Assembly: GCA_028023455.1 (NCBI GenBank)
Contig: JAQFVV010000997.1
Span: 62,001 to 126,000 of the forward strand
Source: Epiperipatus broadwayi
Taxonomy: Eukaryota; Onychophora; Udeonychophora; Euonychophora; Peripatidae
Direction of reading: 5' to 3'
DNA: 64,000 bases
A model generated the notes under the pieces. The model had not been told where the DNA came from, did not search any database, and was given only the letters and a program-made list of their open reading frames with translations. The position numbers and the translations under genes are program-made. Positions 11,251-23,780 of the stretch are shown here, piece after piece (position 1 is the stretch's first letter; each line of letters starts with the position of its first letter).

Positions 11251-13270
11251 AAATGCAAAGAAATAAAGGAGAAGATATAAGAATAATAAGTGTTAATATT
11301 CCCAATGATACATATTTAATCAATAGTTAAAATTATTTGCATGCTATTAAAATTAATAGTATTTAATTTAAATTAATATTTGAAATTATAATCGAGCTTG
11401 ATTGATTTGTAAACAAAGATTGTTACTAATATAAGGTTTCAGTCTTTTTGGCTAAAAATGCTTGATTTATTTACAATATATATATATGATTGAAGGAAAT
11501 GCTTCCTTTTATCAGACTAAATGGATTGAAATTCATATATGAAAAGATGGACATATTCACAAGTTTATTTGTAAATGGTTCCTCAGAATCTACTTGCAAT
11601 TTGTCCATATTCAGACATGATTGTTTTATGATGTATTTATAATTTGATGTAAACTGGAGAAGTTATATCTTTCTTATTATGGTAATCAATTCCTGAGATT
11701 TTATGTTTTTTCTACTATGTTTACTCTACAGTGATGTACTCCTTTATTGAGCAATGTGGAAAAAATACAATCATCTATTGTGATTTTTATTTGTATATCT
11801 GTTTGATCATGTATTGTCTACCCAGAGATAGGTTGTACTTAGTAAATGACAAAGTACTCTGTGTAAGCAGCACTTGATTATCATCAGTAATATTTATGTT
11901 TTCTAATCATATTAACATAATTTATTATAGCATAATATTAAAGAGTACATCATATTTTTAATGAACCATATGTCAGTAAAACACATTGTAAATGTGTTTT
12001 CATAAGATGGTACAGAAAAAAATGGCAATATAGAAGGTCCAATGCACAGATTCTGCAAGAGAAAAATATATAAGTCAATTAGCTATCAGAAAGAAAAAAC
12101 ATTCCACACTGAAGTACAATTTGCACTATGATAGACTTTTGTAGGATGTTCTTGAAAGCGGAATACAAAATACAAGAACAAGAAGTATACTAAACAATCA
12201 TATGTGGTGTAGATGAATAGGGATACATTAACAGATTCTGATGTAAATTTCAAAAGAAAAGAATAAAATTAAAAGCCATGATATAATGCATTGTGGCTTC
12301 TTCATAATCGTTTAAAAGACTAATTTACTGATGATGATTCAATCACAGAAATAGGATTCTGAATTTATCTAGTTTAGTTATTTTAAAAAATATCAACTTT
12401 TTTCTAGATTTAAACTCCAACTCGCAACATTGGAAATCTCAGAAATTAACAGTCGCAACATTACACACACACATATATATATAAAGCAACTGCATTATAA
12501 TTTTGTAATTATATTCGCTATAATTTTTTTTTATTTCCTTATTCCTGCAAATTAATTCATTTTTTGTGCTAATATATGATTACATATTGAAGTATTTTAT
12601 CTAATCATTTATTTCTATTCATGATTTTCTTTTTTAAAAAAGTTCTTCAAATCCATTATCTACTGTATAACATTATAATGAACTAAGATAAAATATATCA
12701 TGAACACATTACAGGAAATGAATTAGAAGAAAATTTTCATTTTCTCTACAGGGATCGTATCCATTCTGTGTAAAAGCTGTTAATTGGGGAACCCTTCACT
12801 ATTAAGAAAATATAATTTCAATAATGTTTTATATTTATTTCTTTTTTAAATTTATTCAATTTTTCATGATTTTTAAAAATTGTATTAACATTTACTACTA
12901 TAATTGCTTACAATTATAAAGCGAAAGTGGATATGTTCTTTGCATATCATAGTGTATCAGTTATTAAGATAGCCTCCCATATCTACGATTTTAAGTTCAA
13001 TCAAGTATAAAGCTCAAAGATTATCTGAAGAATTTTTACACAAGTTTAGTTACAACCAATTTTGATAGCTATAAAAATATTGGTCATTGAAACGGTATTT
13101 AAATATTCGTATCTAGAAAAAAATATTGCAGAGAAATCTGACATGATCAGAAGAAAATTAATAAATTAGCACAAAAACATAATTATAATATTATACATTT
13201 GTCAGCAGTAATGACTGGATCTCACCTCACCTACAGAGTCAAAATTCTGTGTGTATCTTTATCTTGCATG
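11251..13270. other. Unassigned AT-rich stretch
   Basis: No coding frame or shared repeat was found. A short (CA)(TA) microsatellite lies near 12464-12482. Confidence 0.4.
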
Positions 13271-13522
13271 ATTTTAGGAATAGATTGGTGTTAAACTACT
13301 AAACATCACATGATCACCATCTCTTATACTAGGACATAATTGTTATTAAACAAAGCAAAACTCTCCAGACAGTAGTGCCACCCTGTGCCAACCAGAGTAA
13401 TCAATGGATGCATGAGATAAGGATTTTATGCACAAGACTTCTGGCATCCATTGATTACTCTGTTTGGCACAGGATGGCACTACTGTCTGGAGAGTTTTGC
13501 CTTGTTTAATTTTAGGAATAGA
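13271..13522. mobile_element. Foldback family A, copy 1, with 14-bp target-site duplication
   Basis: ATTTTAGGAATAGA flanks the copy at 13271-13284 and 13509-13522. The element (13285-13508) starts with a tail containing CATCACATGATCACC. It then has a nearly palindromic body: AAAACTCTCCAGACAGTAGTGCCAC pairs with its own reverse complement at the right end, and CAGAGTAATCAATGGATG with CATCCATTGATTACTCTG. Only one end carries the tail. No ORF is meaningful, since the 66-codon frame here reads through the palindrome. Confidence 0.85.
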
Positions 13523-14204
13523 GAAACTATAAAAAGTTATAGTCAAATATCAGCTTTTCATGCTAATAGTAAGTTATCCTAGAAAAGAAATTCAATTAAT
13601 ATTATACAATAAAAATATTGTGCAGAAACTACTTATAACTTTGTTTATTTATTTAGAATATGAATTTATTTTTAGACAATATAATTCTCAATAAAAAATA
13701 TAAAACAACTTCTAGAGATTTTAATAAGGGAATAAAGTCAATATGGAATTAATCATATCCAATTTTGTCTCTATCTATGTACTAATGTTTTATGATTGTC
13801 AACATTTATATGGTTAAGTGCAAAAACTGTGAATTATCTTCAATCTTTTCAGGAAAGTCCAAAAATGTCTAGAAATATTAAAACTGTTTTTAATGCTGAA
13901 TCTAAAAAAAAAATTAATTGGACCCACACAAAAAGTTCATTTTTTATATCATAATTTTTAGTTAAACATTTTATATTAATAAAAAATCATTCAAATGAAG
14001 ATTTTTTGCCTTGATGAATCAATCAGTAAATTTAACCAAGTGTTTAAGTGTGTTTGTTACTGGATATAATGCAAATTTAGGCATCCAGCATAAATATTGC
14101 TTTCTTGGTATTGGATAGATACAATTTAGAATAAAATAAACAAAAATTTACTCAGAATTGTTAATATGAATTTTTTTACAGTACAGGCTTTTTCATACCT
14201 TCTC
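13523..14204. other. Unassigned AT-rich stretch
   Basis: Nothing is recognisable in either strand. Confidence 0.4.
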
Positions 14205-14362
14205 TTCTATGTGTAATATATAGGGGTTTGAACTCAGACTTTCACATGTATATTAGTGAATATTTATCTGTTCAACATGTGTATGATCAAGTGTATCAGT
14301 GGTATGAAATTGTGTGGATTGTTGTGGTCATATGAAAATCTGAGTTCAAACCCCTTCAGAAT
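14205..14362. repeat. SINE-like family B foldback fragment
   Basis: A reversed piece (GGGGTTTGAACTCAGACTTT, 14222-14241) is joined near 14257 to a forward piece ending TCTGAGTTCAAACCCC, so two 3' ends are fused in opposite directions with most of the body missing. Confidence 0.75.
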
Positions 14363-15583
14363 TGTTAAATAACTTGATGTGTATGAATAATTATGTTTCA
14401 TATTTTTAAAAAAAAAAGCAATTTAGTGATGAGAGAATTATAAGATGACTGTGACTGAAAGAATAAATACATTAGTTGGAGAAATAATGGACAAATGTGT
14501 TACTAGGAATATGATCATATAATGCAGTAAATAGTTTTGAAGTTCTGTATTCTTTTCACCAATCTTCTCATATCATTTATAAAATATCATAACTATCCAT
14601 CATCAAAGTAAGTCACATCATCATCTCTTATTGAAAATGCATCTCATGAAGAACTTTTATTTTTAAATATTTCAAACATACTCATGTTAACATTTTGATA
14701 GCTTTCACTACTTTACTTTTACACAAGATAGAGAATTATTTATATGCATTTTTAATACTTTAAGAATAATCATTGCACTGTAGATATATATTTTGAGGTT
14801 TTATTTTGGGTTTTCTTAGCACATCTCTCAATGATCCAATATTGCAATTATCTGTTTGTATAAAAATTTAGGCCATCTTCTTTCACTTTGACTCTCTGCA
14901 CAGGTGAGAGTTTATGATATGGGATAAGGTATGCTTTAATAAAAACTAAAAAAAAATATAAACAGTCATTAAAAAAATAATTATTTAAATATTGAGTAAT
15001 TAAATTTGCCCATAATGTTATTTTTAAATAATTAAAAATGATTTCAACACAATTTAAATAAAACCACTATATAAAAAATAAATATTTTTTTTATTATTGA
15101 ACTAGTTTCCCCCTGTATTAGGGTCTTTTCAAAATCATACTATAATCTAAAACAGTACCCTCATTGATGATTTTAAAACCATTAAATATAAGGGGTACCA
15201 TACATCCTATGTCTAATGCTCCTTTCTTTCTTTCATAAATATGTGGGTCTGAAAAGCTTTCTCCATAAAAAAATTAAAGCTGTGCAAATTTGAGACAGAT
15301 TGGAGAAGAAACATCGATCTATATACTAAAGATCTAATCAAAATTGGGTATAATTTTTAAAAAAAATAAGTGCAATTATCATTAATTTTATAACAAAATC
15401 ATACACCCTACAAACATTCATCCTGATAATAAAAAATGGTCTTAAATCTTGTGTTTCAAAACTTGCATACAAATTTAAAAATATTTGTACCAATAAATAA
15501 ATACAATATCAGTTTTTGCTCACTTACATCTTTAAATAAATTATTAAATAATTCAAAAGATAAAGTACTGAGAGAGGTCTCAC
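14363..15583. other. Unassigned stretch with one retroelement end near 15.1 kb
   Basis: Near 15100-15135 the minus strand reads UUGAAAAGA, stem CCCU, loop AAUAC, stem AGGG, then GGAAACUAG, a further degenerate hammerhead-like core. The rest shows no gene or shared repeat. Confidence 0.4.
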
Positions 15584-15812
15584 ATCAAACTGTGTACTAC
15601 TAAGCATCACATGATCACTATCTCATACTAGCACATAATTGTTTATAAACAAGGCAAAACAAGCCTGAAACTAGTCTGGGGATATTGGATGAGTAGGCAT
15701 TAGATAGGGATTTTATGCACAAGTCTTCTGGCATCCATTGATTACTCTGTTTAGCACAGGATGGCACTACTGTATGGAGAGAGTTTTGCCTTGTTTGTAT
15801 CAAACTGTGTAC
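15584..15812. mobile_element. Foldback family A, copy 2, with 14-bp target-site duplication
   Basis: ATCAAACTGTGTAC flanks the copy at 15584-15597 and 15799-15812. The element (15598-15798) runs from the CATCACATGATCAC tail through AACAAGGCAAAACAAGCC, then jumps to the internal CTAGTCTGGGGATATTGGAT part and on to the reversed end GGAGAGAGTTTTGCC. The left arm is deleted internally compared with copy 1. Confidence 0.85.
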
Positions 15813-16685
15813 AAAATTAATTGCAAAAAACCCAATTTCTTGGTCTCACTATGGTGAAACCTGAGCAACTTATTTACAAGACTTGTCCAGCATAATTATC
15901 TATACAACAGGGCCTTCCATTTTGTTAGATCATGAATTGCAATCACTTTGACCCCTCTATGGCTGATATCATTTTTTCTGTGAGAAATGGTAGAAAGGGA
16001 AAGGTGAAGGAACCAAGGCCAATAGCTAAAGATTATCATGCCATCAATAAAAAGAACTTTAGCACCCCTTTTTCTAAAAAATGATACTTGTAGTGAGCAT
16101 ATTCATGATTAGTATGTAAATGTAGTCTTAAAAATTCAATTTTATGATAATCTATTATTTAATATTCAAAAATAACTTTAAATCTAGATCTCAACTTCCT
16201 TTAGCCATATAATGATATGATTATGACTCAGTATTGAAAGCGCTCAGCTTTAAATAAATTTCCTTTGCTAAAAATTCAAACCTATTCTGCTGTTAAATGT
16301 TTAACATTTTTTAATCATCACTTTAATATATCTAAATATTGAGTGTTGTATACATTTATTGTAAATATTTTATATTTTTAATAACTATAACTGCACCAAA
16401 AGAAATAAAGCCAAATAATTATATTCTTATAAATTTCAAATCAAAGATAATTCTGGTACAAAATTTGAAGCAAATTTCTTTTAGACTGATATTCAATAAC
16501 AGATTTATAGTAAAATTTAAAGAAACGGGTATACATGATAAACATTGCAGTGAATTATTGATCAGTCTAAATTTTCAAGCATTATCTAGACTATATTCAA
16601 ACCCAGGACATAAACATGATCTGATGAACAGAATAACTACAACATTATAATTATCTTTTAATTATTTATATAATATGTAAAGAAC
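15813..16685. other. Unassigned stretch; one 103-codon frame
   Basis: A plus-strand frame at 16339-16650 has no recognisable motif, signal peptide or family resemblance. AT-rich DNA produces frames of this length by chance. I do not call it a gene. Confidence 0.35.
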
Positions 16686-17026
16686 ATACACCTCATCATC
16701 ATCATCATCAACTATTAACAATCCACTGCAGGATGAAGGTCTCTCCAAGTTTAATCCATCTTCTCCGATCTTTAGCTTCTCTTCTCCACAACATCCCTGC
16801 ACACTTTCTTATTTCATTTATCCATCTCACATGGGGTCTCTTTCTGGATCTTTTACAATCTCTTGGAATCCAGTTTAAAATTGCAATTGTTCATCTATTA
16901 TCATCTCTTCTAGCAATATGTCCAGCCCAACTCCATTTCAATCTTTTAATTTTTTCAACGAGGTCAGTAACACCTGTTTGTTTTCTTACCCATACATGCT
17001 TACCTTTAAATATATTTTCTAAATAA
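16686..17026 (-). pseudogene. RTE-clade LINE 3' end (C-terminus of ORF2)
   Basis: Read on the minus strand this encodes the typical RTE C-terminal region: DLVEKIKRLKWSWAGHIARR, then PRDCKRSRKRPHVRW, then KCAGMLWRREAKDRRRW, then KLGETFILQW. The element ends in an ATC-rich tail (the TGATGA repeat, 16690-16710). One in-frame TGA replaces a Trp codon after RDDNR. The reverse transcriptase itself is absent, so this is a 5'-truncated dead copy. Two more copies of this tail lie at 32.76 and 40.06 kb in the same orientation. The plus-strand frame over this segment is antisense noise. Confidence 0.9.
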
Positions 17027-18673
17027 CACTTTTAAATTAATGATGAAGATATATAAGCTTCTTTAAATCATTTTAATAACAAAGTCCTGCAGTTTATTTA
17101 AAGTTACTTCATACAATGCTATGCTACTAATAATATAATAATAATGTTCTGACTACCTGTATAAATAATGTGAAAAGCACACAGAAAATCGAGAGTCTAA
17201 TTGTCACTCAAATAAATTTGGAAATCGTTTTTGTGATTGTTAAGATATAATAAGTATCTAGTAGGTTTTTAGTACTGTTCATATGGCAGTTGGAGAAATC
17301 TTCATTGTTGATACAATTACCCTAACTAAAAAAAATTAAAATGGCATCTTTTAATAAGATCGCTAAATATACTTTTTTCTTTTAGCTTTTACCAAATGCC
17401 AATATAATTGTACCACATATAAATAAACGGTACTAAAAAAATTTGTGAAAATAGTGAAATAGTAATTAAAAATTTTTTGACGTTTGATTTAGAGTGAGAG
17501 AAAAACATTTATAAGTTTCAATAGTATTCTAAGATAAAATATTTAGAACAATAAAATAAAAACTGAGAATAAAATAGATTTTTTAATTTAAGATTGAAGA
17601 TTAAATTATTTTAGATTTTAAAATTAATATTTTTTTTAAATTTAAATTATATAAATAGATCACAGATGGATATTAAATTTATTTTTAATGTCGAGATAGA
17701 TAGTCACATAGTTTTTTTTTTCATAAAAACATCAAAACATTCATTCAATCTCAGACTAAAAGTTGTAGTCAACCAATCTTTCCAGATATAGAATCAATGA
17801 ATACAAGTGTGATAAAATCAGAGAATGTGTCTGGGTGATTGAGAAATGTAGGTCAGATCAGGAAAGTTCTGTCTGATAAGGAATCATGATATAAATTTTT
17901 TAAAGAGATATGGGGAAAGGTTTGTCTTATAAATCCCTGTCCATAGAGTAGGAGGGGTCAATGGTGAGGAAATACATCTGGAATTCAAATATGATGTCTT
18001 TGGGGTCATGCATTCAGTGGACTTGCCTGTATGAACACTTTTATTATATAACGTATATTCTCTCCACTAGACTGACACACAAAACAAATAGTGAATTAAA
18101 TCTGAAATTAAAATAAGAATTAAACATAGTTTTAATCTTTTCATATTCTACCAACTTTAAATTTAATAATTTTAAAAACATAATAAAAAAAATGACTGAA
18201 ATGATTGATCTTAAAAATATCAATAATTGAATTGATCTTAAGTCAGATAAAGTTCTTATTTTCAGTATTAATACTTGAATTTTAGGAAAGTATTAGATAG
18301 ATAATATTCTATTACGGTTTAATAGATTGAGAAGTCCATCTTCGTGATCACTTTGTAGATTTTGTTTCTTTGAAAAAACTGGTGATATTTGGTCAACGTA
18401 TAGAGGTCAGTGTTGTCGAAAATTATTTTGTATTGAAAATTGAATTTATTAACGTCTTTCATAGTCAGTCTAAGATACAATTATAATAATATTGGTTTAT
18501 ATTTTATTAGTCTCTTATATTAGATCGAATTAAGAAGATCATAATCATTCGTGTCAGTATGGTCGTGTGTCATTCGTGTTGGATTGGTTTATTTGTATTT
18601 CTTATTGAATAATATTTTAGAGGATGTTGAATTTATTATAAAATTTATCAGGATATTTATTTTTTTTTATTTT
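17027..18673. other. Unassigned AT-rich stretch
   Basis: No gene or shared repeat was found. A T/G-leaning block at about 18.28-18.62 kb looks compositionally like the 50.5-53.6 kb block but is too short to interpret. Confidence 0.35.
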
Positions 18674-19195
18674 TATATATATATATGAAAATAATTCCAG
18701 TGCTTAACACTATACTGAAATAAATAACAAATGTTAAATCACCTCATATGGTTAAGAAATCCAGTACCGCCCTCTGTGAACTAATATATAAATACATTAG
18801 AATTCGTATTTCAAGAATAGCCAGCTCAAAATGATACCACTTTGAAAATGTATGCTATTAGATCTGAAATATTGAAACATGAACTAATTCAAACAATAAA
18901 GAGTGTGAAATTTAAATAAACAATGATCATAACTTGCTACTAAACAAACATGTTTACTACTATTATATAAAGATAAACTAAACATTAGTAATTTTAAATC
19001 TTTAAACCACCTAACAACACAATTATATATGAAAATAATCCTAGTGTTTAATATTATACTGGAATAAATATTAAATATTAAATTCCTCACTTGTTTAAGA
19101 AATTCAGTACCACTCTCTGTGAAATAAATATATAAAGTATTAGAGTTGATTTAATGTTTGGTATTTATTTCAATATAGCATTAAGCACTGCTTAA
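18674..19195. repeat. Diverged direct repeat with an inverted outer segment
   Basis: A unit of about 127 bp at 18674-18800 recurs at 19023-19150, sharing ATATATGAAAATAAT and CAGTACC(G/A)C(C/T)CTCTGTGAA. The word CAGTGCTTAACACTATACTG (18700-18719) also recurs in reverse complement near 19164-19195. It is probably a small repeat family with nested copies. No coding content. Confidence 0.7.
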
Positions 19196-19513
19196 AAATT
19201 AAGTGTAATGTATTAGTGTTAATTAAATGCAATATATTAGCAAATATATTAAATAAAAAATTAAATAAATGGAGTTAAATTCATTTGTGTACTTATTTAA
19301 TTATAAACAAATTTGCATCACAAAGTGGTTGAAATTCATTTCTGTATTACAAGTACAATTTTATTTATCACAAAAATGATTAATAATATGAGAAAATGCT
19401 TAAAAATTATTCCTAGTTTTATTTATTGGTCAATATTGCTTTACAAATTCATTGAATAAAATATATGCTCACATTCAAGGTATTGAAAATGAGATTCTGT
19501 TACCAGTTTTATA

Positions 19514-20406
19514 TACACCTGGGTCTCATTTTATGCAGATTATTTTAATATGATTTTGAAGTTATGTGATTCATGTTTCTTTTTAATATCCTTCATATTT
19601 CACTATGTTTATTAGATATCAAGAAATTTAAATTATTAATAACTTATTTTCACTTGAAGTACTTTTTTTTCTTTCAAAAATATAATGTTATATTAGCAGC
19701 TTACATTAATATGACCTGAATCTGTATTTAGAATCTTAGCTTCTTTGTAAATAACCTACTTATACTAATGAATAAATGATAATAATAAATTTATACATAA
19801 GTATAAAAATATCGCAATAAATATTCAAAAATTTAAAACTTTTAAAGCATATTTTGCTAGATATTAACAGAAATAAATATTGTTTTAGATTTTTAAAATA
19901 AATAATAACAAAGATTTTATTGATTTTATAAACTGAAAGCAATCTTTCTAATGATAATGTTTAATCTTTTTGTTTTGATTGCGATTTCATTTTTTTAATA
20001 TAAAAAAAGCACAAGACTGGAAGTGGCGCTAATTGTACAATATGTCACAAATCTGATTTCTTACTAGTTCACAAACGAACTCATATTGTAAAATAGCGGT
20101 AATGATTATAATATGTATGAAAAAATGTAAAATTAATTATTGTAGTTAATAAAAAAAAATATAAAAAGTTTGTCTTAATTTTTTCCATATATTTGAAATT
20201 TTTTATTAGTCATACTTTATTTCCTTATTTTTGTAATGTGAATTTTAACGTAATTTTTCCTTCTTGCTTTGCTTTTATGACAATTTCTGAAAATTATGGG
20301 AACCTATTCCCCATTTTTCAAGGTAAGTTATGTTTATTTTGTACAATTTCTTTTGTGCGCATTTTCTGAGGAACTTATCTACCGCATAAAATGAGACCCA
20401 GGTGTA
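19514..20406. mobile_element. Mariner-like (TA target) nonautonomous DNA element
   Basis: Perfect 21-bp terminal inverted repeats begin CACCTGGGTCTC at 19516-19536 and end GAGACCCAGGTG at 20384-20404. They are flanked by TA on both sides. A pre-insertion version of the site survives about 310 bp downstream: TATAATTGATTATGAG at 20718, against TATA[element]TAATTGATTATAAG here. This shows duplication of TA, the Tc1/mariner signature. The 889-bp body has no transposase frame. A smaller imperfect inverted pair (AATTGTACAATATG / CATATTGTAAAAT, about 20030-20095) sits inside. Confidence 0.85.
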
Positions 20407-20980
20407 ATTGATTATAAGTTTAATAACTCTTAAGTACTATATTTCATATCACTGATAAATTAATTCAACTCTGAATTACCAACAATGTTGTCAAAGGTAT
20501 GCTTAAAACATCAGAGCTACAAGAATAGGTGGATTCATTCACTTCTTGATTTCTTTGTTCAACATTTAGAGTGTTTTAAATTTGTAACCTGGGGCAGAAT
20601 GATTACTCTCTTTGTTTACATGTACATGAAGCTATGTTTAATTTAAAATTTACATATTAAATTTTATTTAATTATTACAATCAAGGTGTTAAAAATGAGA
20701 TTCGGTCTCCAGTCTTGTATAATTGATTATGAGTTTAATAACTCTTAAGTTCCACATTCCATATGGCTAATAAATTCATTGCACTCTGAAATATTTAACA
20801 ATATTAACCAAGTTATGCTTTAAACATGAGAAACATCAGAGCTTCAAAAATAGGTGGATTCATTTTATTCTTGATCCTCTGTTCAAAATTTAGGGTGCTT
20901 TTAATTCATAGCCAGGGGTAGGATGATTTACTCTCTTCATTTACATATACATAGAGCTATGTTTAATTTAAAATTTATTG
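20405..20980. repeat. Tandem duplication of about 310 bp
   Basis: The segment after the mariner-like element (ATTGATTATAAGTTTAATAAC...) recurs from 20718 with the same internal order: AATAGGTGGATTCATT, CTTGAT, GGATGATTTACTCTC-like words, GAGCTATGTTTAATTT. The leading part of each unit (CAAGGTATTGAAAATGAGATTC) is at about 19476 for the first copy and 20684 for the second, so the mariner-like element split the first unit. No coding content. Confidence 0.85.
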
Positions 20981-21076
20981 GGCTAGTATATTATCAAAAA
21001 TTTATAACAAAAGTCATCTTTTTCATCTGCTATTTTAGAAATTAGCAACCAAAACTCTCCATAGAGTAGTGCCACT

Positions 21077-21583
21077 AACCATTCCTTACCTCAGTGGTAA
21101 CAGTCAGATGTGCACCAGGTTTTTCAAAGATCTCAAGCTAGAGCCAAGGTTCCTGGACTTCCTAGTGAAAATCAACCTGGATTCACTCCAGATGAACTGG
21201 TTCCTGCACTACAGGAGATTCTTCAAGAACATAAATCTTACATGTCACAACTGCCACAGAACCTCTGAAACCTTTGACCACATGGTAGATGCCCGGCATA
21301 TGACAAAATCAGAACATTCATTTCTCACAACTGACACATTTCCCTGAACAAAATATTAGATATCAAGAGCTGCTTCCTGTCTAGGGATTATATCATCTCA
21401 AGACTTTCAACCTTCATCACTTATGCCACCTGGATGGCCAGATGTCACAACAAGTTCACCATGCCTCACCCCAAGCCTGAAGATATATTCATTTCTAAGT
21501 TGAAGGAATTTCACCATAAGGACAGTATCATCTCATCCAGATTTTTATTTGAGAACCCATGGAGCCTGATTAAGCTGAATTAA
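21077..21583 (+). pseudogene. LINE ORF2 C-terminus with zf-RVT-like region, frameshifted
   Basis: The first frame (to 21347) reads FFKDLKLEPRFLDFLVKINL, then LTCHNCHRTSETFDHMVDAR. The C-x2-C-x8-H spacing resembles the reverse-transcriptase-associated zinc-binding region (zf-RVT), with the final Cys apparently lost. A frame change near 21340 leads to a second frame ending at the TAA at 21581, reading RLSTFITYATWMARCHNKF and FLFENPWSLIKLN. That fits the usual LINE C-terminus after the zinc region (W-x-AR-N). No reverse transcriptase is present. I cannot name the clade. Confidence 0.7.
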
Positions 21584-21698
21584 ACAACACCAGTAAGCAC
21601 ATCAGACCATCTGGTTGCCCGAGCAACATGAATGACTTTTATTTTATTTACAATTGTATCATTCTTACATATGTATTTCAATAAAGTTATTTATAAAC
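21077..21698 (+). mobile_element. 5'-truncated non-LTR retrotransposon nested in family A
   Basis: The insertion is bracketed by a perfect 12-bp duplication, AGTAGTGCCACT, at 21065-21076 and 21699-21710, which is one copy of the host family A word. It ends just after an AATAAA signal (21680-21685). These are the marks of target-primed reverse transcription. The body is the C-terminal coding part of a LINE plus a short 3' UTR. Confidence 0.85.
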
Positions 21699-21874
21699 AG
21701 TAGTGCCACTCAGTGCAATTATAGATATATTTTATAGATGTCACTATACTTTTTAAATATTTTTGATTACTCTAGCTTGCCGTGATGGCACTAATGTATT
21801 GAGAGTTTTGCCTATTTTAACAGCTTGACAAAGCATAAGAAATGGTGATCATGTGATGTTTATTTCAGGAATTA

Positions 21875-23740
21875 TGGTCCGTATATCAAAGTAACAACTT
21901 CTCTGACATTCTTTTTCTGTTGACATTCTGAAAGTAAATATTTAGCATAGAACTGCAAAATATTTTCTATTATGTTTTGTGTACAATTGGAAATAAATTG
22001 GCAAGGTTTTTTAAGGAATGCAATTTTTTCATAGAATAGAAACTAGATGTTCAAACAATAAAGATGATGCTACATTTTTTTTTATTCCAAATTATTTTGA
22101 AAAACAGCTTTTAGCATAGTGTGATAAATTTTTGCTTTGGGATTTCATTCTCAGTTGCAATTCAATAATTATCATTTAAAGTCTTACAGATACATTAAAT
22201 TATCCTTATAACAGTATGCTTGGAAAGTCATATTCTTTGACTATCTGTAGCTACATTGAGTGACAGATGCAATTATACCTCTATTTTACAGATGTTACTA
22301 TATTTCTTAATTTGTTTGAAACTCAACTTTTAATAGATAGTGGCCTTTTTATTTATTTTGAATATCAATATGTATTACTCAACAGCTTAGACATATATTT
22401 AATATTTTAAAATATATAAAGTATAAAATACTCTTTTATTATATCTTTGCTATTTTGTGTAGGCTGGCATAGTAATATTCTGCATCACAACTTGCTGCCA
22501 TATTTTTTTTCTGCTCTCAATTATTTCGAAAATTAACTTTTAGCAAAAAATTCTAAATTTTCCAGTTTTGTATGAATACATGCAGTTAGTTAACAGAAAA
22601 TATTATTTAAATATTTACCAAAAATAACTGATAAAATTATTCACATAGGATACAGATAAGCATATTTTAATCTTCTTTTAATAGTTTATTTCTTTATTGC
22701 TGTATGTAGTAAAAAATTGTAGATTTAGTGTATATTTTTGGAAGCCATATATTTTCATTGGCCTAAATGAACTGGAATATTAAAAGGTTTTGAAATTCAT
22801 GCAATGAATAATATTTAATACCTTTAAATAAATACAAAAATAATTGTCAATCATTTTTATCAGACGAAAGTATTGCGTTTTTCAAATCTTAGACACAAAC
22901 TTATAATAAAATGTCTTTCTTGTAATTCATAAAAATCTTGATTTTTTAAGTCAATTTTTTAATCTCTTTCACTCATGTGCTATATCTTACACAAATATGC
23001 ATTACATACACTGGACAAATTGTAAACAAAGGTTATATTTGAAGTGTGCAAGTTTGATAAATTGGGGGAGGATAAGATTTGTATATAAATATTGCAACCA
23101 TTCATCAGTAACAAAAATTTAGACCACCTTCTTCCATCATAGTTTAATACTCCTTAATTGCAGAGGCATTGAAATCCAGGTGCTTCACATATCTAGATCA
23201 CTTTAGAATAAATTTGTTAACAAAATCCATACATACTGAGAGAAAATGATCAGAGATTTTATTATTGGTGGATGATAGTGTTATGGTGGAGTTGATATGA
23301 ATGGTACACTTATAAATATCAAATAAAACTTGGAAATATATCTCTGCAATTTAGAGGTTATATATCCTTCCACAAGATGGTGGAAGTGGATAGAAATCAA
23401 TTCTTATCTTTTAAGTAAATGATGTAATAGAGTAATCGCAAGCTGACGACATGAGCGTGGAGATTTAAATATTTTAAGCTTATGTGATGAGTAAAGGTTG
23501 TTTGCAAAGTATGTGGCTATTGAAAGGGTATGGTATGTATGTTTGTTCTGATGCAAAGTTGTGATATGTAGAAGTTAAGTACATTGATATAAATACAAAA
23601 AAACCTGGAATATATATATATATGTGTGTGTGCAAACTATTTTTATAAAAGAACATAACATTATAAAGGATTTGAATACAGACCATAGCTGACGAGAGCT
23701 TGAATGTCTGTGTTCAATTCACTTATAATTACATCTAAAC
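21875..23740. other. Unassigned AT-rich stretch
   Basis: Near 22255-22320 a CATTGAGTGACAGATGCAATTATA segment resembles the sequence just outside the nested LINE at 21706-21750, suggesting a decayed relative. A short TA/TG microsatellite lies at 23611-23632. No gene is visible. Confidence 0.35.
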
Positions 23741-23747
23741 TCCAAGT

Positions 23748-23779
<32 letters not shown>

Positions 23780-23780
23780 T

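Larger units (their letters stand above)
21031..21874. mobile_element. Foldback family A copy carrying a nested LINE
   Basis: The left end AAAACTCTCCATAGAGTAGTGCCACT and the right end GCATAAGAAATGGTGATCATGTGATG are family A ends. Flanks TATTTTAGAAATTA (21031-21044) and TATTTCAGGAATTA (21861-21874) look like an aged 14-bp target-site duplication (12/14 matches). Between them a truncated LINE is inserted at 21077-21698. Confidence 0.75.

Noticed and set aside
16339-16650. 103-codon plus-strand frame as a gene
   Set aside because: No motif or family resemblance, and expected by chance in AT-rich DNA of this length.
16733-17026. 97-codon plus-strand frame
   Set aside because: It is antisense to the RTE C-terminus, whose residues are readable on the minus strand.
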